In this document: positions 25,401 to 37,656 of the stretch, piece by piece
Layout: the number at the start of each line of letters is the position of its first letter
Numbering within the stretch: the first letter of the stretch is position 1
Source: Ascaphus truei
Lineage: Eukaryota; Chordata; Amphibia; Anura; Ascaphidae
Reading direction: 5' to 3'
Length of the DNA: 64,000 bases
NCBI GenBank assembly: GCA_036426205.1
Contig: CM071570.1
Span: 147,012,028-147,076,027 of the forward strand
The notes under the pieces: generated by a model
What the model was told of the DNA's origin: nothing
Seen by the model: only the letters and a program-made list of their open reading frames with translations
Databases searched by the model: none
Program-made: the position numbers and the translations under genes

Positions 25401-25893
25401 AAAACAACTGGCCATTAGTCATTTCAAAGTTCTTTAATTTATACAACATAACACTTCTCCCTACATGCTCAGAGCATGCGCAGGACTAATAGAAACAAGG
25501 AGGAGAGAAAATGGCTACACCGTGAGTTCTATAAATGCTAAAATGAAGATACCACTCACTACGCGTATAGAATGTAGCCAGATGGCAGAAAATAGGAGCA
25601 CAACAGACGTAGCACGTCATTACCCTCAGCTCAGGGGAAGTTGATTTTATCCCATCATTAGAAAAAGATCTTACTGCTGCTTGGCAGGGATATCTTGAGG
25701 GTCCATAAAGTAAGCAAACAGTGCAATGGATCTCATAATGCCCGATAGGCCCAAAAGACTTGACCGGCGATGGGTTATAATGGGCAAAGTATGCAATGGC
25801 AAAGTGCAAAGACCCAACAACGTTGATGCCTGAAAAGCAAACATAATAGAGAGTTGATGCGTATCTCTCTTCAAACCATGTCCTAACCACTTA
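22481..25893. other. Long AT-rich intergenic DNA, nothing assigned
   Basis: Low complexity and AT-rich, with a G run at about 23398-23408. Short frames show no recognisable domains. Confidence 0.5.
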
Positions 25894-26290
25894 CTGCACC
25901 GACACACTTTATTCGAGCAAATACCCAGTATGTACCTGGCAGATACCTGGAATGCGCCGCTCCTCACCTCTGACAAGCCCCGTTGCGTTTGCCTTCCCAG
26001 CCTGGGTTCATGCCTGGCTGACGGGCGGCTGATCTGTTAAATGATAATGATTAGGATTTAATAGGCTGCAATGCTTCGCGTGTCTACCAGATGGCATAAA
26101 TTCATGAATTGTAATGCAGTATATATATATATACTGTGCAGTATTGCAGCCAGCGGGAATAAAATGCTTCAATCCCTGCCTGGAAAATAACGCAATGCAC
26201 TCGGGCAGAAAACAGTAACAAACCTCAATACACCCGGGTATACCCGAATTCGTGGGACTAGCCGAGCTCGAATAAAGTGTGTCGCCAGTG
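25894..26290 (+). mobile_element. TA-flanked 397-bp element, copy A
   Basis: Ends carry the inverted repeat GACACACTTTATTCGAGC, preceded by different 7-nt outer bases (CTGCACC on the left; CACTGGC reading in from the right). TA flanks both sides (25892-25893, 26291-26292). The middle has a (TA)n core. Non-coding. Copy B at 31924-32320 has exactly the same length, opposite orientation and only about 7 substitutions. Confidence 0.85.
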
Positions 26291-26394
26291 TATATGTGAA
26301 AGAATGGCTTGGCAAAAAAGATAAACAGTCATATCCCTGAAACTTACAAAGATACCGTTACATCAGAAAAATGTGGTGCTGGCCTAGGATGTAC

Positions 26395-27196
26395 AGCATG
26401 CCAGCTGCCAAAGATGATGATAAACCAGCTCCATCAATGCATGATTAATATTTTCTGAGGATGATGGATAACAAACTCTTTAAAGATGAAACAAACATCT
26501 GAGTGGCTCCGCTTCCATTTCGCTTACCCAAAAGATGTCTCACAAACAGATAACAGGTTTACTCTAGACTCAATTTGCTACATCACAACTTGGAAAAGAA
26601 GTTAGAGACAAAGTTTCTCGTCAAGGCCTATTTCACAGTGTTCATACAGAACCCACTCCTCGACTGAAGGTGGGTGAAAAATGCTAGTACCTTCCATCCT
26701 TTGGTGTATACCACCCCAAGAAACCTTGTCAAATCAAGTTTCGATCCAGTATTCGATTCAAGTGTCCAATTCCAAGGAGTGTCCTTGAACAATGTTCTCC
26801 TTGCTGCACCACACTTAACAAATAGTCTTCTAGAAGTGTTAATCCACTTTCAGAAGAAGCCTATTGCCATAACAGCCGACATTCAACAGATGTTTCACTG
26901 TTTCCTCATTCAAGAAGAAATTAAAGAAACTACCTATGGTTCCTGACATACCGTATCAATGACGTTATGACCAAATTATACAGGATGAAGTTACATGTCT
27001 TCGGTAATACTTCATCACCTGCTGGGGCTACATATGGACTCAGAAGAACAGGAAAGGGAAAAAGAATATCGTATAGACGCTAAGACGTTTGTCGAAAAGA
27101 GATTTCTATGTAGACGACAGGATCAAATTACTCCCTGGAGAAGGAGCTATCGACTTACTCAAAAGAACATAAATGATGCTAGCAAATATCAGCTAA
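26395..27196 (+). mobile_element. BEL/Pao retrotransposon pol relic, RT N-terminal part
   Basis: Translated pieces follow the order of BEL/Pao RT: a MDNKLFKDE-like block, VAPLPFR, QVYSRLNLL-like leader, then the open stretch 26674-26946 with FDSSVQFQGVSLNNVLL and ADIQQMFHCFLIQEE, then MKLHVFGNTSSPAGATYGLRR and the catalytic box FYVDD (about 27100-27116). RT would copy the element RNA inside a virus-like particle. Several stops and at least three frame changes make it non-functional. It is interrupted at 27196 by a Harbinger MITE and resumes at 27632. The family is well supported by the linear order of motifs; no LTRs were found. Confidence 0.88.
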
Positions 27197-27628
27197 GGGG
27201 CTTATGCAGAGAGGATAGAAATGCAAATCGCGCCATCTTCTGGCCAAAAAACTCGCCAGAAACCCTTTTGCTGCCGAGAACATGGCGAGATTTATAAAAT
27301 CCGCCACAACAGTTTTCGGAAGTTACAAATTCGGCAAACACGTGGCGAGAAGCTTAAACTCGCCATGTTCATTTACCGTGGAATTCCAGTAGCACCGATG
27401 TGCTTGAACGCGCCATTATGTGGCATAGTATGGCGAGTTTGAAGTCTCCACGAAAAGTTGGCAAGTTGCTGCTTGTTACATTTAACGGTAATAGAAACTC
27501 GCCAACATTACCAACATGTCTGAAAGGAGGTAACGCACTTGCCTGCATAGGGCCATAATTTACGCCAAATCTCTGGCTATTTTATTGCCGTTTTCCAAGT
27601 AACTCACGTTGCTCTCTGCATAAGCCCC
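27197..27628. mobile_element. Harbinger-type MITE (432 bp) inside BEL pol
   Basis: Terminal inverted repeat GGGGCTTATGCAGAGAG at 27197, with its complement ending at 27628, flanked by TAA and TAG (27194-27196, 27629-27631). Three-base TWA-like duplications and GG-starting ends fit PIF/Harbinger; one flank has mutated. Inside, the heptamer TGGCGAG or its complement occurs about six times. Non-coding; the BEL reading continues on either side (LANIS ... LHKIASNS), showing a clean insertion. Confidence 0.82.
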
Positions 27629-27631
27629 TAG

Positions 27632-28410
27632 GCCTCCATAAAATAGCTTCTAATAGTGCCACAGTCATGAAGGCATTCAATTCAGATGATAATGTAAATG
27701 ATCTGAAAGATTTAACTCTTGGGGTCGATACATCACCTATATAGTGTAGCCTCATATTGAACTATGACCATAAAGTGGACACATTCATGTTTGAGGTGTC
27801 CAGTGAAGAAACAGCCATGCAGCAGTGTGGCATCATTTCTTCGGTCAACAGCCTCTATGGCCCTTTCGGATTTTTTGCTCCAGTCACCGTATAAGGAAAA
27901 GTCTCTCCTTCCAGAACTTTCTGCAGAAAAATGGGACTGGGATACACCATTACCTCCTGAAAACAAGTGCAAAATGTGGACGGGCTTTTTTAAGACCTTC
28001 AAACAACTTCAGATCCCATGCACTAATTCACCTATATTCCTCATCACTGCACGAAACAAAGAAGTTTGAGTTTTTTCAAGTTCTTCTATTAAACCCATAG
28101 CAGCAGTGGCTTACTTAAAGGTAACAGATACAAATATAGAACACCATATTACATTCATCCATGGCAAGGCTAAGTTGGCGCCTCAACCTCAGCACACTAT
28201 ACAAAGTTTCTATGTATATGCTAGTGGAACAAATCAGGTGGAACAAATCAGACTCCATGATCCTGGAGGCCAGTTCAACTCAACTCTCCCATGAAGTTTT
28301 AATAATGTTGATGGCCGAAGTCACAGCAATTATCAAAGCTGAAGTCTTTATAAGACCGACTGCAGAGACCATCCTTCTAGAGTATCATCTGGACTCTAGA
28401 AAATGAAAAT
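27632..28410 (+). mobile_element. BEL/Pao pol relic, thumb/RNase H part
   Basis: Continuation of the element at 26395. Translation gives LHKIASNSATVMKAFNSDDN, LKDLTLGVD, then across stops FEVSSEETAMQQCGIISSVNSLYGPFGFFAPVTV, and near 28090-28210 AVAYLKVTD and GKAKLAPQPQHTI, all in BEL/Pao order leading into the RNase H region. The remainder to about 28410 is weaker. There are multiple frameshifts and stops, with no aspartic protease or integrase visible. Confidence 0.82.
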
Positions 28411-28770
28411 AAATTTAACCTTGACCAAAGAAAGGCTGGGCCTGTTAAGCCTTGTGATACCCTCACCTGGTGTCCCTACTGCTATTTGCGGATCCCACTC
28501 TTCTATGGCCCTCTGAAGAGACTTCAAGGAGCCCTAATCCATCCCTGACTGGTATTGTTGACTTTGCACCTGTTCTGCAGAAAAAAAGGACATTGGAGGC
28601 CCAGTGGAAAATATGGTTAATGTTTTACTGTATGTTCCACATATGTTATTATAGTGGTATCTATTGACACCAGATTGTGCTCTTTCCAGCTGTGTGTTTT
28701 TTCCTGTCTGGTCTTCTCCTATTCATCTTTGTACTAGAACTGTCCATCATTCACTTGCCACCAGCAACTA
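28411..28770. other. Unassigned flank of BEL relic
   Basis: No recognisable continuation of integrase or LTR. Confidence 0.4.
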
Positions 28771-29028
28771 CAGTGGCGGCCGAGCGGACTCTAATGCGGG
28801 CGCCACCGCAGTTTTGAAATAGCCGCAGGCGGCGCGCGGGCTGTCTCAGGCCGGTTTCGGTTTTCCCGCGCCTCGGGCGCTTTCAATAGTAAGCGCCATT
28901 AGCGCTTATCTATTGAAGCGGCCGCCGTGCGGGAAACTCCGTTTTTAAACGGAGAGTGGACCCGCGGCTAGCCCGCTACGATCCCGGCCAGCTCCCGGCA
29001 AGCTTTAGACTGAGCTTGGCCGGGACAG
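28771..29028. mobile_element. GC-rich TA-flanked MITE (258 bp), copy 2
   Basis: Starts CAGTGGCGGCCG after TA (28769-28770) and ends GGCCGGGACAG before TA (29029-29030). Its reverse complement aligns with 16538-16765 through CTCCGTTT...GGAGTTTCCCGC, GGCGGCCGC and the central hairpin AGATAAGCGCTAATGGCGC. The left arm of copy 1 differs strongly, so these are related subfamilies. Confidence 0.75.
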
Positions 29029-29030
29029 TA

Positions 29031-31921
29031 CTCTTCCCCTTCCTGGGTCTTGTTTGTCTCAATGTCTTTCTGCTTCTGGGAAGGGTCTGTTGTTTTATCA
29101 CTCTTGGGCAGTGTTGTAGCTTGTACACTCAGCTCTGTGGGTTTCTTATCCCTGCTCTCTTAGCATTATTGTTTTAACCATACTCCTTCTTTCATACATT
29201 TTGGAAAATGTTCACTTCATTTCTGTTTGTTCCTGTAACTAAAGTTAATCAGAGATTCAACTAGTCTCTATATTTGCATGAAAGAAGGTGATGTGTTTAG
29301 AAGCCTGTCAAATCTTACTGAGCCCCAGGGAGCCCAGGAAAGAACAAGGGGGGTTGTCCATGAGGAGACTCCAGTATACAAACAAGCATGGTAAGTAAAA
29401 GGGAGATAAAACTATACCTGGGCAGAAATTGGCTGTTAGAACCTGAAGTTTAGGATCTAACTGTCGCCTCCATAGACAGTATAAGGCTCACGAAGTGTAC
29501 AAGAAAGCAGACAAGCAGAAAATAAGCCGAGTATAGAGGTGGAAACAGTGATAGAGCATGGCCAGTAAAAATCTAAATAAAATGCCTTTTCCTGCATGAA
29601 TCTATGAAGGACTCTCATCATTGAATCTTTACCTGAATATACATAATTGATTAAAGAACTCAAAGGCTAGATGAAGTAAAACTTGCACTGCAAGTTTGAT
29701 AGATGATATTGTATCATATTAGTAATTTGTAGTATAGTACCAGTTACAAATATGAACAAGCATAGCACTTGAGGACCTACTGTAAGAGCAGTTAGGATGG
29801 TTAGATAATGAACTTCTGTCATTACATTTCAATTAATTTATTTACTTAGACATCTCCAGCAGAACTGAGTCCACAGGTTTTATTTGGGTGTCAGTGAAGT
29901 GGAGATGTTGTGTCCATATGGAAGTAGAGCTGTAACTTCTGCACCTTCTGACAAGAAGTCGCCTTGCCAGATTATTAGCTTCTCTAGGTTGTTCTGGAGT
30001 TCTCTTTTGTACAGTAGTTGTATGAGGACTCCTTCAATGCTCCATGTCAAGCCTTACCACTGCACCTTGCCCAAAGAAACTTGCCAGAATGTTTTTTATC
30101 AGCAGTTGAGGGTATTGTCAAGTATGAAACAAATAATTACTCAGAAAAAGTCATGATATCTCCCACAATTGTATAAAGATCCTTACAGAAAAACAGACTT
30201 ATTTTTTCTGGCTTTTCCATCTCATCTCAGACACATTGGTTGTTGCTTCAGTCATGCTTCATGTTTGCTGTCTAGTGATACCAGAATTACAAGAGCCTGT
30301 GCTTTTTATACTGTTATTTATCTGAGCAGTATCGCTTGTGCTACACAAGAAGGACTTGTCCTGCCTCACGGGCAAATTAGGGCAAAACAAGACCTAACTC
30401 TAAATAAGTTGCAATAATTGTTTTTTTTTTTATAAAACCTATTTGCTATGAAACATTCATCATGTGTATATTACATTTTAGTGTACAATTTTAAATATAA
30501 TCTTAAAGAACAGTTTTAATGATTTTAAGAAGTAACACATTTGTGTGTGCATTTCATGACCCACATTTTCTGCTATACTTCTATCATTATACAGACCCTT
30601 AATTAATTAGGCCAATTTAGATTTACAGATTCTGAAGAATTTGCTAACATTATATTTTATTGCTAAGTGGGACTGTGATACAATAAAAATATAAACGAAG
30701 AAACGTAAGCTATCCATAATTATTATAGTAGCAACTCGTATATCAATGTCTCTTAGTTGAATCACGCAACTTCAGAGGCAAGGTTTATTCCCATGAACTC
30801 TATCTGCATCTGCAACACATTTATCACCATCAAAATAAAGCCTCATAATTAATTGTCATCCTAATTATAATTCTCATGTGCCACATGCTACCTATCAGTG
30901 CAACAACAATCCAGCAGCAGAATTGCCCAGGGCTTTCTGGAGTGCTTATGCTTGTCCTGTGATATTAACTTTTAAAATGCAATCCATTAATAATAACTAT
31001 GTTTAAAAAAAAAAATGTAAAATTGAATGGGATATTATCATCAGATAGGGGTAGTACTGTATAAGTAAAAACAAGACACACTGATGCATTTACAATATGA
31101 GCTGCCGTTTGAGAAAACATGTTTATGTAACGTAATAAATTAATAGTATTTGTCAGCCTTGTTTCAATTTATTTTTTATTATTATCAATAATAGTTTAAT
31201 TTTAAAATGTTCTTACATTTTATTTGAAGCATCTATATTCCTATTTAGATCGGTTGCCTAAATTAAACTATTTACCAAGTAATTAAAAAAAAACGTGTTT
31301 TATGTTTCTTGTTTTTTTTAAATGTATGTATTTGTTTTGTGCTTGTTGGAAATACAGTATATGGAGAACATGAGATAAAATAGAAGAATCAGGTCCAGCA
31401 ACTTTAGATGCCCATACAGTACATGGGTCTCAAGAAAGTCAAAAGTAACAACATGTGGGTGCTAAGACAACAAAACTAAGGTTAGGAAGCAGAATAGCAT
31501 GAACAAATGCAGGCAAGCACACCAAAATATTAAAGCAGTCAAAAGGTAGCAACAAATGTCATTTCATGACTTAAAGAAGTACAAGCAACATTTAACTTTT
31601 CGGTGCAGACAGGCACCTTCTGCCCTGATGCTATATGCATATTGATCAGGTATATTTATATTTAGTGGAAATATAGACCGTAATAATATCCTTTTTTTTT
31701 TTTAAGGATTTGGTATCTATTAATAAAAAAGTGTAACACCTACTGTGTTTCATGTTTCATGTTTTACAATTCCACTTCCAATTTGAGAATACACACCATT
31801 AATGAACAGATGTGTTCATAGCCCCTGCTTCAAATTCATGAATATTTTAGCAAACATAAAGATTAGAGTGAGAATAATAAAAATGTCATCGCTTTATGCA
31901 TTTTTTTTTTAAATTGAAAGG
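29031..31921. other. AT-rich intergenic DNA; possible conserved non-coding tract
   Basis: No transposon ends or coding similarity. Around 30595-31000 there are TAATTA/ATTA-rich strings (TTAATTAATTAGGCC, CCTAATTATAATTC) in otherwise non-repetitive DNA, which is the composition of many homeodomain-bound vertebrate enhancers. That is a suspicion only. Confidence 0.3.
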
Positions 31922-31923
31922 TA

Positions 31924-32320
31924 CACTGGCGACACACTTTATTCGAGCTCGGCTAGTCCCACGAATTCGGGTATACCCGGGTGTATTGAGGTTTGTGACT
32001 GTTTTCTGCCCGAGTGCATTGAGGTATTTTCCAAGCAGGGATTGAAGCATTTTATTCCCGCTGGCTGCAAAACTGCACAGTATATATATATATAATGCAT
32101 TACAATTCATGAATTTATGCCATCTGGTAGACACGCGAAGCATTGCAGCCTATTAAATCCTAATCATTATCATTTAACAGATCAGCCGCCCGTCAGCCAG
32201 GCATGAACCCAGGCTGGGAAGGCAAACGCAACGGGGCTTGTCAGAGGTGAGGAGTGGCGCATTCCAGGTATCTGCCAGGTACATACTGGGTATTTGCTCG
32301 AATAAAGTGTGTCGGTGCAG
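31924..32320 (-). mobile_element. TA-flanked 397-bp element, copy B
   Basis: Same element as 25894-26290, inverted, with TA at 31922-31923 and 32321-32322. By eye the two copies differ at about 7 positions and have no indels (about 98% identity), including the same mismatched outer 7 nt at each end, so the asymmetry is ancestral. Non-coding. Confidence 0.87.
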
Positions 32321-32322
32321 TA

Positions 32323-33457
32323 CAGTTACTTCAGCTTTATTTTTGACTTGAGGTAAACACAACTGTATGCAAAGGTATATACTGTACTGTTGGTAGCCTT
32401 TATGATAACAGAATAAATAAATATATTGTAAAAAGTTGAGGCTGACACGGAGGTGTGTTCAGAGAGTAGAAATCGATACAAGTAAAATAGCCATCTCTGT
32501 CCTTTGCGTGTAGGACAGAGCAAGCAAGAGTATTCTTCTCTGATCAAGACAAAGGAATCTTATTCAGACTTATACTTATATCTTAGAAAAGCTGTCACAC
32601 TAATCATTCTTACTACTGGTATTCTCTCTGCACATGCTCCAAATACCTCCCTTCTTCAATAACGGTATCTCCTTTGTATGTGTTATCTGTTGCTGGGCCT
32701 AGTTGTGTGGGATGCATGGTGTAAGTCTCACTGTCCTGTTCTGTGCTAGGAATTACAAGGTTGGCTTTTTTCATATTAACTCAATATTTGCTGGATCCCA
32801 TTGGCCAAGTCTTAAACCGTCTCACTTCTTATAAACAAACACAGTCTCTCTTGTTACCCAGAATCCTCTGAGGGTGAAGTCCAGGAGTGTTTCAGGTCCA
32901 ACATGTATGTTCATACAGGACATACTGTGCTTACTTGCATGTCATTACCCAGAATCCCAGGTTGCTGTGGAAGCACTGTTTGCTAAGCGATAATGGGGAA
33001 AGACAGGGTTGAAGACCTGGCTAAAACATGCAAATGCACCACAAGTGGTATTTGTATTTACACTACATACAGAAGGAAACCATAGAGGAAATATTCACTG
33101 ACTCAAAAGAATTAAAATCTGGATCTTGACTGATATTTCAAGAAATGATGCATGAAAGAAAAATCTGTGTAGATATGCTTTCCAAGACTTACAATTCATT
33201 AATTACTTCACTAATTGCTTCATGCAGATTTGTTGGCATACAGATTATGGTCGTATTTTGTGCATGATATCTCTGGCAGTTGCTTAACAATTGAAGATGA
33301 CAATTTAGTCAAATAAATGTTGTCCAAATAGAGCAAAATAGTACAGACAGTTGCTAATCATTTTCAATTAAATTATTAAAACAATAAAGTACAATATTTT
33401 AACATTTTAACATGATGTCTGTTTTATTCTGAATCACATAAAATATAAAAGATATAT

Positions 33458-33512
<55 letters not shown>

Positions 33513-35931
33513 CATTTGTTGAAGGACACAATAGTATGAATGTTCCATAAACCCCAAAGAAAGGCTGAAAGAGCTGATGTTTTAGTAGTTGGGTGCTAAA
33601 AAGCACCATTGCAATTTGAACACTCAGATAATTTGGACAGGCTGTATTATCTGACCATGTCCAGTAAATGAATCTACTTTTGGTCCTACCTAATCTTGAA
33701 CTCTTGCTTACAAGGCCTGCTTTTTGCCTTGTTCTCATACCAGCATTCTAGTTTGTTCCAGAAGACCAATTTCAGATGTCTTTAGTATGTTCATTGCAGT
33801 TTCGATCTCTGCAATCTGCAATGTGCTTCTTACAGTACTTTAAACATGTAGACCAGTTGTGGTCCATACATGTTGTTGGCAAATCGTTGACACATTCTTG
33901 CACTTAATCTACTCAGTTATTCCCCATCTTCTGTCTTAATATGAAGCCTAAACTAACAAGCAACATCAATCAGAAAGCAGGAGTAATATTAGCTCACACA
34001 AAGTGTGGATACAAATGCATAGCAGCCAAGAAGTCACATGCTATTAGGAAATAGCACGCCTTCTTCACATTTACATGATGAAAGAACGTCTTAAGTTCAG
34101 AACAATGTTATGCCCTATATCATTGCAGACTGCTATATTTATTTTTATTTCCTTTGTTATTTATTTGTTTCTGTTTATATATCTTGTGTTTTCCCAGAAT
34201 TATGAGTTTATTTTACATTTGAATTACGTCATTGAGATGTCCTTTATGCATTTATAATAGTTGGTCCATTGTATTTAAATATCAAATGCTATTATTGAAG
34301 TGGATGAGACATTTCTTTTGAACCTCAAAATCTGAATAAAACAACTCCATGTTTTATATTGTTAGAAATCTGTGCTAAATAATCTATTATGTGTGCACTG
34401 CTAGTTTGAGGGTGTTTCCAATACTGGCAAACATCAGTGGATGCAATAGCATGTTAGCTGCTCCAACATGTGGCTAATTGAAAACAATGGGCTAAACGTG
34501 CCAGCAAGAGCAATAACCTCTGCTACATCTGTACCTTTGGAGTACATGTTGGATTCAATTTGAAGACTTACTATTTCCCTTCTACATCTAACGACATACT
34601 GTGCGTATACTTAAATAGGGATAACCCATAAAGACAAATACAGTACACTGATATACAGTATGTTTGCTCAGATTGGAAGTTATTTCAGATGCATATTTAA
34701 TTCAGTGTCATAGTTTGTAAGCTAGTGTCAATGAGTAGAAACATTTAACTTTTATTCAGTTTATCATTCTATATTTTATTTAATAAATAATTGGGACCAA
34801 AAAATAATAGCAAATCATTTTTGTCTTATTTCAATAATTAGCTTACAATTCTGACCTCAAAGATGTTATTATTAGTTGTGTCCCAGCTAGGAGTAGTGAA
34901 CAAATGTAAGTCTTCAATAAATTTACAGTAACTCATTCGATAAAAATATAAATGTTATACAATGCTATCATTGATGCACAGTTTTCATGAATTCTCATTT
35001 TTTAGCATAAAAATGCCCCACATTTTAAAATAAATAACATGTTTATTATATGACATTAGACTATGAAATAATGGGCACAGTTAGAAAACAAGTTGACTAT
35101 ACTTTACGTAATGAAAAATAAGTGTAAAAACACCCTTAATTAAAACTACAATTATGAGAATTCTTACAATAAAATGCAATACATTGCAGCATTACAAATA
35201 CCATACGTTTTAGATTATCTTCTAATAAGATTACCTAACATAAATGTTGTAAATAATGCACAAATATATTTAACATACTATTGCAGTATTTATTTTGCCA
35301 ACTAACATTGGAAATGAAATGTTAAAATGTAAGGTCATTAACTTTAAACAGCTGAATCTAAATATCACTTTGTTAGACCTTGAATAGCCAATCTGACAAC
35401 AAGAAGGCACATTGAACACACAAAGAACCCAATTAAGCAAACTGAATGAATTATTATATTTGCACCTGTGGAGATTGTTAACACCATGATACTGAATGAG
35501 ACAGAACAGTGCATTATACAGACAATCATTTTAATGATTAAGTACAGTGAATGATACACTGGTCTGTGAGTTCCTTTTATGATTAAGAATTCATCAATGA
35601 ACACTTCTTACACTGATCAGTTTGCTACTGTAGTACTCATCTGTAGAGGCACAAATTGTATATAGTATTACAACTCAGCCACTTTGCAGGGTCTTTTTTC
35701 TCAGATGAAAGGCAGGAAAAGTAAGATTCACTTATCAGGTTTATCATCAACAGGACACAAAACACAAATAAAAACAAACAAAATACCGAACTCTGCTCTA
35801 GAGCACTAACAAACACTTTGTTAACTACTATCAACAGCTGGAGAGCTAAGTTCTTTACCAAAAGAGAGCCTTCAGTCTCTCAACCTCTCTCCCACTCTCC
35901 CCCATTAAAGCAGCAGCCCATTATTTTGTTA
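32323..35931. other. AT-rich intergenic DNA with a (TA)n run
   Basis: A pure (TA)n microsatellite lies at about 33461-33509. Otherwise no gene or element ends seen. Confidence 0.5.
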
Positions 35932-36556
35932 TTTATTTATTTATAAAATATTTTACCAGGAAGTAATACATTGAGAGTTACCTCTCGTTTTCAAGTATGT
36001 CCTGGGCACAGAGTGAGACAAATAATACATGGTTACAAATACAGTTACATAAATGAACTATATATATATACAAGACATTGCGTGCACAGTTAAAGAAAAT
36101 ATATATTATGGGCGTATGAAACAGTTACAGACCAGATTAAAATGTGAGATAGCCTTAGATTTGAAAGAACTTAAACTGGTGGTGGATGTGAGAGTCTCTG
36201 GTAGGTTGTTCCAGTTTTGGGGTGCACGGTAGGAGAAGGAGGAACGGCCGGATACTTTGTTGAGCCTTGGGACCATAAACAGTCTCTTGGAGTCTGATCT
36301 CAGGTGATAAGTGCTGCAAGTGGTAGGGGTGAGGAGCATGTTCAGATAGCTGGGTAGCTTGCCCATGAAAAATTTAAAGGCAAGACAGGAAAGGTGAATT
36401 TTGCGCCTAGACTCTAGTGATGACCAGTCTAGTTCTTTGAGCATTTCGCAGTGATGTGTTGTAGTTGCATTGGAGAACAAAACGACAAATTGAATTGTAG
36501 AGGGTGTCAAGTTTTCTAAGGTGGGTTTGAGGTGCCGAGCCATATACTATGTCTCC
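35932..36556 (-). mobile_element. 5'-truncated LINE 3' end (CR1/L2/Rex1-like)
   Basis: Minus-strand translation (36543 to 36106) is the C-terminal tail of a non-LTR RT: a LKELDWSSLESRRKIHLSCL block, FFMGKLPSYL, and the family hallmark RAPQNWNNLPETL. A 3' UTR and an AAATAAATAA tail (about 35932-35945) follow. It closely matches 44905-45732, which has an equivalent tail. The 5' truncation lies within GDIVYGSAPQ, where it meets a gypsy RNase H. The tail and clade point to CR1/Rex1/L2 relatives; the exact clade needs a search. Confidence 0.85.
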
Positions 36557-36795
36557 ATTAACTAGTGTTAAGAAAGGGTACAAGCCTACGAAGGTACTGG
36601 GTTCTAAATACCTCCCTTCATGCACTTCATCTTTGGCATACACCCAGTATAATGCATCTGCATTCCCGTGTTTGGAGCTGGCCCTGTGTTCTACAGTAAA
36701 ATGTAACATTTGAAGACTAATGAACCAGCGAATCACCCAGGCATTCCTTTCTCTATTCTGGCGCAAGTACTTTAGAGGAGCATGATCCATTTATA
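36557..36795 (-). mobile_element. Ty3/gypsy RNase H fragment
   Basis: The minus strand encodes DHAPLKYLRQNRERNAWVIRW, then LHFTVEHRASSKHGNADALYWV, the C-terminal part of a gypsy RNase H (consensus TDHxxLxxL and HRxGxxNxxADALSR). The LINE truncates it on its 3' side. An open frame running through the junction is a chance fusion of two dead elements. Confidence 0.82.
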
Positions 36796-37338
36796 AGAAT
36801 CCGTAGCAGAGTCCGAGGGTCTTAGAGGTAGAGTAGTCAATAGGAAAAGCCGAGTTCAGGAGCCAGAGGGGGTATTCAGATGAGCCGTGTCAGTAGCTGT
36901 TGGAAATAAACACAAAGAGAGCATGACACAGGTTTCAGGCAACACAGGTAGCAAGGAGCTATGCAGAGCAAGGAAGTGAAATCAAAGCAGGATATTTAAA
37001 TCCGGATGAGGGGAATGGCGGGGGCGTGTCGAGGAGCTGCTCGTGAGTGGCTGAGAGACCAGGAAGTAGTAGAGCACAGCCGAGAGTGCTGGAGACATGG
37101 TGAAGACTCCCACGCCGAGCGGGGAGCGGAGACAGGCATAATGAGTGCGCTATAAATCCTTGAAGGAAGTGTGTGCTCTGTAACACCAGCACCAGAATCC
37201 AAGATGGCGGCTGCGGCAAAGTTCAAGGTATGCGCTGGGCAGCGGCATGGGTAGCGACGGGGGGCAGCAGCCGCTGCAGTACTGGTAGTGGGTAAGGAGG
37301 GGTCACGCCGCAAGGGACGTGGCCCCCTTTTCCTTACA
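36796..37338 (-). mobile_element. Probable gypsy LTR/3' region
   Basis: Lies directly after the integrase C-terminus in the minus orientation. It begins TGTAAGGAAAAGGGGGCC (37338), is GC-rich, and contains a TATA-like TTTAAATATCC (about 36990). That is the expected place and layout for a 3' LTR. The end of the LTR and a 5' partner were not found. Confidence 0.45.
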
Positions 37339-37656
37339 ATCAGCGATTGAAGGTGTCCCAGAGGGAACAGTTTTTGTTTCCACTAGTAGAGCTTCCCTCT
37401 ATTTCCAGGATTTTAACTTGTTCACATGATACAACTGCTCTGGTTTGCTCTTCCCTGGCTGGCTAACTCTGTAATTTACATCTCCTACACTCTCTATGAC
37501 TCCGTATTGGCCCGCCAATTGGCTAAAATGTACATTTTACCATAGGCAACAGCACTAAAACTTTATCTCCTGGACATCACCCTAAATCTGGCATTCTGGT
37601 TATAGGAATTCTGGTGCGAACTCTGGGCTTGTTGCATATGTTGCTGTACAATCAGT
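37339..37656 (-). mobile_element. Ty3/gypsy integrase C-terminal domain
   Basis: Minus-strand frames read IVQQHMQQAQ, YNQNARFRV, VLLPMVKCTF, WQYGVIE-like and LYHVN-like strings, matching the end of gypsy integrase (GPF/Y-type region). Stops and frameshifts are present. It continues the core domain at 39680-40345: the two halves share the 13-bp string CTGTACAATCAGT (37644-37656 and 39680-39692), the target duplication of a PLE insertion. Confidence 0.8.

Noticed and set aside
25486..25976. Minus-strand frames of 134 and 101 codons
   Set aside because: No recognisable domain, no partner exon, and the longer-range context is intergenic.
36407..36790. Apparent fusion protein of RNase H and RT tail
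   Set aside because: The frame crosses the junction of a gypsy fragment and a LINE insertion in a different LINE frame; a chance fusion.
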